A stretch of 40,356 bases of DNA from a virus: positions 1-40,356 of IMG/VR virus record IMGVR_UViG_3300034073_001277. One strand, written 5' to 3'. Below the pieces are notes generated by a model that saw nothing but the letters and a program-made list of their open reading frames with translations, was not told where the DNA came from and made no database searches. Shown piece after piece: positions 30,763-35,917 of the stretch (within the stretch, counting starts at the first letter, position 1; each line of letters begins with the position of its first letter). The translations under genes were made by a program, and so were the position numbers.

Positions 30763-31060
30763 TTTCTAGACCCCACTCACTACCGACTGGGACACAGAAA
30801 ATCTCGCTTGCTTCCGGTAAATCAATATTAGCTATTGGGCGAATATCAGCGTTACTCGGATTTTCAATCACTTTCGAGAATCCACAAGATTCCCATCGAA
30901 ACACCCACACTGCTTTGCTGATATAGATTCGACCATTCTCCCGACGAATATCACCAGCAAAAATCCAGCCACGATCCACCACGACCACAGCACGACCAGA
31001 TGTCGGCTTGCTGTCTTCGCGGACATACTTTACGCCATTGATTTCCATTGCACTTTCCAT
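30755..31060 (-). CDS. Hypothetical protein, DUF6948-like (101 aa)
   Basis: The 101-residue protein has the pattern RAVVVVDRGWIFAGDIRRENG, then YISKAVWVFRWESCGF, typical of a small family of phage and bacterial proteins that I associate with DUF6948 (from memory, unverified). GGAG precedes ATG 31060. Located between a repeat element and the Gly-X gene. Confidence 0.62.
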   Translation of the reverse strand: MESAMEINGVKYVREDSKPTSGRAVVVVDRGWIFAGDIRRENGRIYISKAVWVFRWESCGFSKVIENPSNADIRPIANIDLPEASEIFCVPVGSEWGLENA

Positions 31061-31082
31061 TTTTTATCTCCAAAAGAAAAAA

Positions 31083-31125
31083 GCCGCCGATGCGGTTGTT
31101 ATTTGGGGTAATTGTTGTTATCGGG
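31083..31125 (-). repeat. Intergenic hairpin repeat, copy 3 (ends in T6)
   Basis: Identical over 37 nt to the copy at 29077. On the minus strand the hairpin end CGGC is followed by TTTTTT, so this copy could act as an intrinsic terminator or attenuator before the gene at 30755-31060. Its first arm contains the stop codon of the small membrane protein at 31118-31222. Confidence 0.75.
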
Positions 31126-31222
31126 ACGAGATGTTATTCCACGCCATTACCAAAAGAATCGCGAAGTACAAAATCGAAAACGATACTCCGAATACGATCC
31201 AAAAATTTACTTTCGCTTTCAT
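31118..31222 (-). CDS. Small single-pass membrane protein (34 aa)
   Basis: The 34-residue product is MKAKVNFWIVFGVSF followed by SILYFAILLVMAW and a short polar end. It has a basic N-terminus and one clear transmembrane helix (about residues 7-27), with AGGGG just upstream of ATG 31222. Such a protein could be a superinfection-exclusion or holin/antiholin-like factor; only the membrane location is supported. Confidence 0.6.
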   Translation of the reverse strand: MKAKVNFWIVFGVSFSILYFAILLVMAWNNISSR

Positions 31223-31254
31223 CACACCCCTGTTTATGTAGTTGTTATGCGGAC

Positions 31255-31455
31255 TTATCGCTTCCGCACTTGCGACTTTGGATATGGTGCCGACTGACTG
31301 TGATCGCCGTTCGGAAACTCGACCATGACCGTATCGCCTTCAATCGACCCGATCCGCCCGTGATGGTTTGGCGGCATCCCTGGGCACAATCGCCGCAACA
31401 TTGCCAATCCTTCGTCCAACACTTCAACTTCGTCACCAACCTTAAAATCACTCAT
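31255..31455 (-). CDS. Small SH3/KOW-like protein (66 aa)
   Basis: The 66-residue protein begins MSDFKVGDEVEVLDEG and contains NHHGRIGSIEGDTVMVEF, the typical alternating strand pattern of small SH3/KOW-like beta-barrels. ATG 31455 overlaps the upstream gene by 8 nt. Possible nucleic-acid or protein binding. Confidence 0.62.
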   Translation of the reverse strand: MSDFKVGDEVEVLDEGLAMLRRLCPGMPPNHHGRIGSIEGDTVMVEFPNGDHSQSAPYPKSQVRKR

Positions 31456-31708
31456 CGTCAATCACCTTATTAAAACAACCGCGAACTGTTTGCCGACTGA
31501 CCCAATCAATCAGACCGCCCCCAAAATCCAATAAAACCTTTTTGTTGTACTCGTCGATTTGCAACACTGACACAACCGAGCCTTCTGCCATGTCAAACGA
31601 TGTTTGGCCAACTCGAAACCTTTGGTCGTGAATCAATCGCAACCTGAACAAAGCCGACGAACAATCGGATGAACCGAAGTCGCGGTCAACGTCGTTTGGT
31701 GTTGTCAT
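31448..31708 (-). CDS. Hypothetical protein with FGSSDCSSAL repeat peptide (86 aa)
   Basis: The 86-residue product carries the repeat-derived peptide FGSSDCSSAL at residues 11-20 and then a beta-rich segment similar to the KOW-like neighbour (EGSVVSVLQIDEYNKKVLLDFGG). The first part of the gene was probably copied from, or shares origin with, the Lar-like gene at 29902-30135. Confidence 0.6.
   Translation of the reverse strand: MTTPNDVDRDFGSSDCSSALFRLRLIHDQRFRVGQTSFDMAEGSVVSVLQIDEYNKKVLLDFGGGLIDWVSRQTVRGCFNKVIDDE
31648..31680 (-). repeat. 33-nt coding repeat (FG-SDCSSAL), copy 2
   Basis: Second copy of the segment at 30081-30113, with a single difference. The flanking genes are otherwise unrelated, so it looks like a mobile or exchanged N-terminal module. 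Confidence 0.8.
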
Positions 31709-31742
31709 GTTTGATTTCCAGTTTAAGTATTATCGTTCATGC

Positions 31743-31765
31743 GCCGCCGATGCGGGTTGTTATTT
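31743..31765 (-). repeat. Intergenic hairpin repeat, copy 4 (short, variant)
   Basis: The minus strand reads AAATAACAACCCGCATCGGC and continues GGC, immediately covering the stop codon of the gene at 31760. The core matches the other copies with one extra C. No T-tract follows. Confidence 0.65.
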
Positions 31766-32139
31766 CTTTTCTATTTCAGTTATCGACTCAGCTTGTGGTG
31801 GTCGTGTAATTGGTGCTTTCTGCTCACCAAGCCCATTGCGTAGCTTTTCGAATTGTTGCTTTGCTCTTTCAAGCGAATAATACTGCACCCAGTCATTGCG
31901 AAGTGTTGGCTCGGTCATAAACTTCTTCATCTCCGCATTCAGCCAATTCACAAACCCATCGACTCGGTGTTTGTCCTTCGCCAGTGCCTCGATCTCACGC
32001 CGCTGGTTGCGAATTCGTTTTTGCTGCTTTTCCAGCCTGTCCGCTGCCTCTGCGATTGCAGCATTCGCCACGCCGTCATCGCTTTGAATGTCTCTCGCAA
32101 GAATACGCGCGCTTCGATTATTTTTTTTGTGTCGGTCAC
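31760..32139 (-). CDS. Coiled-coil protein requiring a -1 shift at an A8 run (126 aa)
   Basis: The GTG start at 32139 overlaps the TGA of the preceding gene and has GGAGG upstream, but its frame (MTDTKKI) soon diverges into an unconvincing peptide. At an A8 run (32121-32128) a -1 shift enters the frame encoding ARILARDIQSDDGVANAA, ALAKDKHRVDGFVNWL and the tail to 31760. The joined product would be 126 residues. Either this is programmed frameshifting, a phase-variable homopolymer (A9 would restore the frame), or a sequencing error. An internal GTG start in the second frame is an alternative. Confidence 0.55.
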
Positions 32140-32264
32140 TTCCTGCCCTCCTTCGCCTTGTCCATCGCAATCGCGATTGCCTGTTGCTGCGTGTAGCCTT
32201 CGGCCATGAGTTGTTTAATGTTCGCCTCGATCGTTGCCGGATCGCTGCCTTCTTTCAGTGGCAT
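32136..32264 (-). CDS. Small phage protein of the 'MPLK' family (42 aa)
   Basis: The 42-residue protein begins MPLKEGSDPATIEANIKQLM and then GYTQQQAIAIAMDKAK, a pattern seen in many phages as a short helical protein of unknown function. GGAG lies 7 nt before ATG 32264 and the gene overlaps the next GTG. Confidence 0.75.
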   Translation of the reverse strand: MPLKEGSDPATIEANIKQLMAEGYTQQQAIAIAMDKAKEGRK

Positions 32265-32297
32265 GTCATTGCTCCTCTGGTTCGATTGTTAAAGATG

Positions 32298-32528
32298 CGG
32301 ACACAGCTCACGGTTACGCACCGAGATCGCCTACGCCTCAGCCGGGAAAGGTTGAGAAACCGGCCCCGCTTCGCACTACCGGGAAAGAGTAAGGCCACTG
32401 TGTCCGATTGGCGATGCTGGACTCATCGCCGTATATTAAAAACACCCCACGCCCCACTAAGGCCGCTAACCCAACAACCCCAACCCCCTTCCCTACGAGG
32501 AAAAGAGATAAGAGGCGTGGGAGTGTTT
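32298..32528. ncRNA. Highly structured intergenic region, candidate RNA
   Basis: No convincing gene lies in 32265-32526. Three structures are visible. A 9-bp closing stem CGGACACAG/CTGTGTCCG (32298-32306, 32398-32406) encloses two small hairpins with the same CCGGGAAAG (plus) loop. A 7-bp hairpin GGCGATG/CATCGCC (32410-32430) has CTGGACT in the loop. A 14-bp stem (32440-32453, 32514-32528, one bulge) has a loop that carries, on the minus strand, a G-quadruplex pattern at 32470-32493. On the plus strand GGA lies in three hairpin loops, as in CsrA-binding RNAs. The transcribed strand is unknown. Confidence 0.5.
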
Positions 32529-32622
32529 AGGTTTGTTTGTCTTCAATAGGCAATGCCGAAAATACTATCGGCCCTGGCGGTCTCCTGTTAGCTCTTCTGT
32601 TCCATGTTTGCCTATCATTCAT
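32527..32622 (-). CDS. Possible very small protein (31 aa)
   Basis: A 31-codon ORF starts at an ATG overlapping the upstream stop (ATGA) and ends inside the arm of the 14-bp stem. It reads MNDRQTWNRRANRRPPGPIV and ends DKQT. Position supports it; the weak ribosome site and composition argue against it. Confidence 0.3.
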   Translation of the reverse strand: MNDRQTWNRRANRRPPGPIVFSALPIEDKQT

Positions 32623-32894
32623 ATACGTCCAAGCTGCCCTTTGCATCGCCCTGCAACTTCTTCCAAGCTCATCAGCCAATAACGAACAAGTTTTTTCGCA
32701 TATTGATCCTTTTTTTGTATCGCATACTTAAAAACCGATTCCATTCGGTCGTACTCTTTTTGCGTGTACTTTGCCGAAGGTGCCTTTTTGGTTATTGTCT
32801 TTTCTACTTGCATCAATTGCCAGAACTCAAATATCGATTCCTGTTCCTTTTTGCTTAATGCAAGCAACGCTTTCATTACGTCTAGTGCGTTCAT
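32619..32894 (-). CDS. Hypothetical protein (91 aa)
   Basis: The 91-residue, Lys/Glu-rich helical protein overlaps the HNH gene by ATGA. It contains EQESIFEFWQLMQVEKTITK and a C-terminal SLEEVAGRCKGQL. Its codon use is more A/T-rich than average, like that of the HNH gene; the two may have arrived together. Confidence 0.55.
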   Translation of the reverse strand: MNALDVMKALLALSKKEQESIFEFWQLMQVEKTITKKAPSAKYTQKEYDRMESVFKYAIQKKDQYAKKLVRYWLMSLEEVAGRCKGQLGRI

Positions 32895-33388
32895 CTTTCA
32901 CTCGTCTTTCTTGCTCTGTACACGCCTCGAATTATTTGCCGAACATAATCTCGAGAGATTCCATACCTTGCGGCAATAACCGAGCTTTTTTCAGTAGATT
33001 CCAGGATCTCCTCAATCTGCCTATCAGTCAGTCTTGCTCTTGGGTTCTTCTCTCCGATCTGATCGAACCCAAGTACATCCCTTGCGTGTTTGTTGTTTTC
33101 TCTAATATTCGTGTATTCCAGATTCTCAGCTCGATTGTCGAGCTTGTCCCCATTCTTGTGATTGATATGCGGACGATCATCTGGAGCTTTCCCTAGATAT
33201 GCCTCAGCCACCAGACGGTGAATAAGATAGCTTCGAGGCTTCTTTGGAACCGATCCATCGTAAAGGCTCACGGTCAAATAGCCTTTGCTGTTCCTTCCAC
33301 CTCGTAATGTCTTGTTGGTAATCGTGCTGAAAATCGTCCCATCTCGACGAATCTCATATCGGTCTAAGAATGTCGGAGTTTCACTCAC
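32891..33388 (-). CDS. HNH homing-type endonuclease (NUMOD4/HNH)
   Basis: The 165-residue protein has an N-terminal NUMOD4-like segment (DRYEIRRDGTIFSTITNKTL), the HNH core HRLVAEAYLGKAPDDRPHIN continuing HKNGDKLDNRAENLEY, and a C-terminal helix-turn-helix (SSVIAARYGISRDYVRQI). Such free-standing HNH enzymes move between phage genomes. GTG 33388 is chosen because GAGG is 7 nt upstream. It lies just downstream of the 88-nt pseudoknot RNA. Confidence 0.85.
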   Translation of the reverse strand: MSETPTFLDRYEIRRDGTIFSTITNKTLRGGRNSKGYLTVSLYDGSVPKKPRSYLIHRLVAEAYLGKAPDDRPHINHKNGDKLDNRAENLEYTNIRENNKHARDVLGFDQIGEKNPRARLTDRQIEEILESTEKSSVIAARYGISRDYVRQIIRGVYRARKTSER

Positions 33389-33409
33389 AATCAATCCTCA
33401 AAGCAAAAT

Positions 33410-33497
33410 GCCCCAACGCATTGTCTTGGCAGTCAACCGTGCAAGAACGCACAAAAAGACACAACACGTTGGGGCTTGGATTGTTCGTTGACTGCCA
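33410..33497 (-). ncRNA. 88-nt double-helix pseudoknot RNA, copy A
   Basis: On the minus strand: helix a TGGCAGTCAAC (33487-33497) pairs with 33427-33437 (11 bp, perfect); helix b GCCCCAACG (33467-33475) pairs with 33410-33418 (9 bp, perfect); the order is a-b-a'-b'. An inner GTGC/GCAC hairpin lies at 33439-33452 before a'. Loops are 11, 29 and 8 nt. ATTTT follows the last arm. A promoter-like sequence lies at 33511-33538. A 21-codon ORF (33432-33497) runs through part of it. Confidence 0.7.
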
Positions 33498-33510
33498 TCA
33501 ACTTGCCCAA

Positions 33511-33538
33511 ATCTTAGCGTCTCTCAAGTGTCCGTCAA
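33511..33538 (-). promoter_or_regulatory. Promoter-like sequence for RNA copy A
   Basis: TTGACG (33533-33538) and TAAGAT (33511-33516) are 16 nt apart on the minus strand. The predicted start near 33504 is 7 nt before the first arm of the pseudoknot RNA. The -35 box overlaps the stop codon of the RusA-like gene. Confidence 0.55.
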
Positions 33539-33900
33539 GCCTTTTTGACAACAATCTCGACCGCTGGCCCTTCTTCGCGTCGATCGGCTGTCTGTGCAAA
33601 TATCGTTTGCACGATCCACCTTGGCCCGTCGTCGTAAAACCAGCCCAGCTCCACGAGCGTGTCCTCGACCTCTTTCCAGTTGCCTCTACCAACGCTTGAG
33701 CTATCCCAAAGCCTCTGACCCTTGCCAAGTATCCGCGTGACCTCGACCACCACCGGAACATCGAACGGTTCGCGTCGATACGCTGCAAGCTGTTTCGCGA
33801 GCTTCTTTCGCCGTGACGCTGACCGCTGCCAAGCATAGCCTCGACCGTCGTTGCCGTTGGTCAGTTCAATGGAGAGGACAATCCGTAGTAGCTCGGTCAT
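33535..33900 (-). CDS. RusA-like Holliday junction resolvase
   Basis: The 121-residue protein matches the RusA-type pattern in ILGKGQRLWDSSSVGRGNWK and LVELGWFYDDGPRWI, with conserved acidic residues in the loop around WDSSSVGRGN and in DDGP. RusA family enzymes cleave Holliday junctions in phage recombination. It overlaps the helicase-loader-like gene by ATGA, consistent with a replication-recombination operon. Confidence 0.72.
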   Translation of the reverse strand: MTELLRIVLSIELTNGNDGRGYAWQRSASRRKKLAKQLAAYRREPFDVPVVVEVTRILGKGQRLWDSSSVGRGNWKEVEDTLVELGWFYDDGPRWIVQTIFAQTADRREEGPAVEIVVKKA

Positions 33901-34646
33901 AAAATCTCATCCCCTGCCCAGTCGGCGAAGTCCGAATGTCTCCTGGCCGTCTGATCGACCCAGGCCGTCATCTGCTCTTGCTCCTTCGGTGTGGGCGTTC
34001 CAAATCTGAGCGGAAAATGAAACCGATCATCGAACGTGTCAGGTGCCTTTTTCGCGTTTGGACACCTGCACGATACCGCAGCCCCTAGACGCCGTGGCGT
34101 GCGTTTGAAGCGACGATACCGATCAACCTCACGAGGATGCCAAACCATCACGACGCCGCTGTCATTGCACGTAGGACATGAGTAGCGAGGTTCGGAAGCT
34201 TTTGGATCGCTCCCAGCTCTTTTCAAAATATCGGAAAGCTTTTGTTCGTGTTCCTCGTCGGTAATCTGCCCCTCGCGTTTAGCAAACCCAAGCTCCCGAG
34301 CCTCTCGCAGTAGCGGCCCGATCGGCTGACACTTACCGGATCGGCTCGCCGACTGAAGAATCTCGCGGTCTTTTGCTCTCTGCATTCGTTCCGATCGTCG
34401 CACCTTGCAAAACTTCCGAATCATTCCTGGTAGCCTTTCACGCTCATATGCCTCTGGCGGCTCTGCGTCGCCGCGTAACATTGCCTTCGACGCATCGAAG
34501 CAATCACCCATCTCGCAGTCAGAAAGGGCCTCAAGCCAAGCGTCCAGCGTCTTTTTCGGGTCCGTGTTGGCATCCATCCATCGACGCATTTCCGGAAAGC
34601 ACTCGTAGTGGAACGCTATCCAGTCTCGGAACTCTTTCGTGTTCAT
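33897..34646 (-). CDS. Putative helicase loader / replication protein (P-like)
   Basis: The 249-residue protein follows the initiator-like gene and overlaps it by ATGA. Its N-terminus (DWIAFHYECFPEMRRWMDAN) resembles phage replication P/loader proteins, and the C-terminal half has a zinc site CPTCNDSGVV with SCRCPNAKK. Assignment rests on position and general pattern, not on a clear ATPase motif. Confidence 0.55.
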   Translation of the reverse strand: MNTKEFRDWIAFHYECFPEMRRWMDANTDPKKTLDAWLEALSDCEMGDCFDASKAMLRGDAEPPEAYERERLPGMIRKFCKVRRSERMQRAKDREILQSASRSGKCQPIGPLLREARELGFAKREGQITDEEHEQKLSDILKRAGSDPKASEPRYSCPTCNDSGVVMVWHPREVDRYRRFKRTPRRLGAAVSCRCPNAKKAPDTFDDRFHFPLRFGTPTPKEQEQMTAWVDQTARRHSDFADWAGDEIL

Positions 34647-35434
34647 TCGTCCTCCCAGGTTTCTCGTGGTCCAAATGCTTCTTCTAGCAACTGCTCCGTG
34701 GTCCTGCCTTTGTGTCGCGGACCCTCTCGGCTCTGCCGCTGAGCGGCTCTTTGTTTTTCAAAATCGTTGTCCGAATCGAGTAGGGTCTTCGCATCTTTGA
34801 GAATTGAAAACTCGATGTCTCGGATTGACTTCGCGATTCCACGACGTTCGATGTCCATGAGCATCGTTTCTGCTCGAATCGGATCGACCTTTCGGCCTGT
34901 AATCGACTCCAGCCATCCGCACCATCGTTCCCAGTGAGGCAGTAGCCCTGGATCGATCTTTTCTTTTTGGATTCCGCCCGCTGTGTGTGTGTGTGTATTT
35001 TCTTTCCTTCTTTCTTTCTTTTCTTTCTTTCCTTCTTCTATTGTGTCCACTGGTTGTCCATCCGTTGTCCATCCGTTGTCCACTGGTTGTCCATCCGTTG
35101 TCCATCCGTTGTCCATCTGTTGTTCGCCATTTTGAAAAAACGACCATTTGACTACGGAAATTACGGTAAATCTGTTGTTCGCTTTTACGGAAATAATGCC
35201 TAACTGCTCAAGCTTTTTAATGTGTCGATACCATGACGAAGGAGTCATCCCGAGCTGTTGACTTCCTGCCTCTTTTCCGGTCGCAAAACTGCCTGGCTTG
35301 ATCTGTTCGCCGCCAAACCAGCCAGCTTTCCAGTTGGCTCGCATTAGGCACCAACAGAACACACGCCACAAAACTGCATCGCTGAATACTTGGCTATCGA
35401 GTGCCTGTCTGTGCAGCTTGATCCAGTCACTCAT
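34643..35434 (-). CDS. Replication initiator with winged helix (O-like)
   Basis: The 263-residue protein has an N-terminal winged-helix domain (KLHRQALDSQVFSDAVLWRV; LGMTPSSWYRHIKKLEQLGI), a repetitive middle (MDNGWTTDGQPVDNGWTTDG), a Lys/Glu tract (GKKEKKERRKENTHTH) and a C-terminal helical domain. The repeated middle is encoded by 11-bp iterons, as in the lambda O gene where the origin lies inside the initiator gene. It likely binds those iterons and recruits the loader and helicase. Confidence 0.75.
   Translation of the reverse strand: MSDWIKLHRQALDSQVFSDAVLWRVFCWCLMRANWKAGWFGGEQIKPGSFATGKEAGSQQLGMTPSSWYRHIKKLEQLGIISVKANNRFTVISVVKWSFFQNGEQQMDNGWTTDGQPVDNGWTTDGQPVDTIEEGKKEKKERRKENTHTHTAGGIQKEKIDPGLLPHWERWCGWLESITGRKVDPIRAETMLMDIERRGIAKSIRDIEFSILKDAKTLLDSDNDFEKQRAAQRQSREGPRHKGRTTEQLLEEAFGPRETWEDE
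34983..35044. other. Pyrimidine/purine-asymmetric tract beside the iterons
   Basis: The plus strand is (TG)n followed by a long CT-only run (TTTCTTTCCTTCTTTC and similar), while the minus strand is purine-rich. Within the initiator gene it encodes KKEKKERRKENTHTH. A purine/pyrimidine-skewed, AT-rich tract next to iterons suits a DNA-unwinding element. Confidence 0.5.
35045..35121. repeat. Seven tandem 11-bp iterons, candidate origin
   Basis: Seven contiguous 11-bp units on the plus strand follow the form GTCCA(C/T)(T/C)(G/C/T)GTT. The order is ACTGG, ATCCG, ATCCG, ACTGG, ATCCG, ATCCG, ATCTG in the variable part, so the first six form two 33-bp higher repeats. Spacing by one helical turn is typical of initiator-binding iterons. 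The array lies within the initiator gene. Confidence 0.78.
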
Positions 35435-35470
35435 TGGTCGCCTCTGTAAATTTCAACACTCAAATAAAAA

Positions 35471-35558
35471 AACCACGTCCCCGGCGTTGGCGACCCAAAC
35501 GCACAGGAGATTGCGTGAAGATGCCAGGGACGTGGTTGTGTCTTGTGTAGGTCGCCAA
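35471..35558 (-). ncRNA. 88-nt double-helix pseudoknot RNA, copy B
   Basis: On the minus strand: helix a TTGGCGACC (35550-35558) pairs with 35487-35495 (9 bp); helix b AACCACGTCCC (35527-35537) pairs with 35471-35481 (11 bp); the order is a-b-a'-b'. An inner ACGCA/TGCGT hairpin lies at 35499-35516. Loops are 12, 31 and 5 nt. The last arm runs into T7, an intrinsic terminator. Same 88-nt length and layout as copy A, with different helix sequences. Confidence 0.75.
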
Positions 35559-35566
35559 ACCTGCAA

Positions 35567-35761
35567 TCATTTTACCGGATCGACTCCGGAAAGGAAACTC
35601 CGCTCGATCGCTTCCACGACCTCTTTCGGGAGCCCTCCGTAGAACCGAACCAGGTCCTCTAGTGCGTCCTTTTCGGCTATGTCCCTAGGCTGTCCACCGT
35701 CGTACTCACGGATCGCTGCTCTCTCCTGCCATTCCTCGACCATATTTTCGACGTAGCTCAT
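35567..35761 (-). CDS. Small helical protein (64 aa)
   Basis: ATG 35761 is preferred (GAGG upstream) over GTG 35764. The product is acidic and helical (VENMVEEWQERAAIREYDGG; DLVRFYGGLPKEVVEAIERS). It overlaps the upstream zinc-ribbon gene in a different frame by about 56 nt. Family unknown. Confidence 0.6.
   Translation of the reverse strand: MSYVENMVEEWQERAAIREYDGGQPRDIAEKDALEDLVRFYGGLPKEVVEAIERSFLSGVDPVK
35569..35597 (-). promoter_or_regulatory. Promoter-like sequence for RNA copy B
   Basis: TAAAAT (35569-35574) is a good -10 box; the -35 at 17 nt spacing is the weak TTTCCT (35592-35597). The predicted start near 35562 is 4 nt before the first arm of the pseudoknot RNA, an arrangement parallel to copy A. 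Confidence 0.4.
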
Positions 35762-35885
35762 CACTCGCCTCGGTCCATTTCTTCGTTAGCTTCCACCGCT
35801 TAATAACTTCTTCCCGATCGCAAATCTTGCAACGCCAAACGTCATCGCCTCCGAGTACGGGCTTGTACCGTCCGCACCCGCACAC
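35706..35885 (-). CDS. Small zinc-ribbon protein (about 59 aa, start uncertain)
   Basis: The clear coding part is CGCGRYKPVLGGDDVWRCKI followed by C and a basic helical tail, a four-cysteine zinc ribbon. The frame is open further upstream, inside the RecT gene, but GTG 35885 just after the RecT stop gives a compact 59-residue protein. Ribosome site is weak. Probably binds DNA or an early protein; function unknown. Confidence 0.5.
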   Translation of the reverse strand: MCGCGRYKPVLGGDDVWRCKICDREEVIKRWKLTKKWTEASDELRRKYGRGMAGESSDP

Positions 35886-35917
35886 CGGAGGCTCGGCTTG
35901 CTCCTGGCCTTCGATGG

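Noticed and set aside
30462-30776. Long Met-Ala repeat ORF over the hexanucleotide array
   Set aside because: The frame is only the repeat read in another phase. It has no ribosome site and its ends overlap other genes, whereas the Gly-X frame starts with a coupled ATG.
30541-30831. Plus-strand Ile-Ala repeat ORF
   Set aside because: Antisense shadow of the repeat array; no other gene is on the plus strand and no start signal is present.
32405-32435. Hammerhead ribozyme suggested by a GATGAGTCC string on the minus strand
   Set aside because: The full CTGATGA core and GAAA partner are missing; the string belongs to a simple 7-bp hairpin.
33410-33497. HEARO/omega-RNA or group I intron associated with the HNH gene
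   Set aside because: The HNH protein is a small NUMOD4-type enzyme, not IscB/IsrB, and I saw no intron core (P7, conserved G-binding site) or interrupted host gene around it. The second copy lacks an HNH neighbour.
35045-35121. CRISPR-like array
   Set aside because: Units are 11 bp and contiguous, with no spacers; the arrangement is that of iterons.
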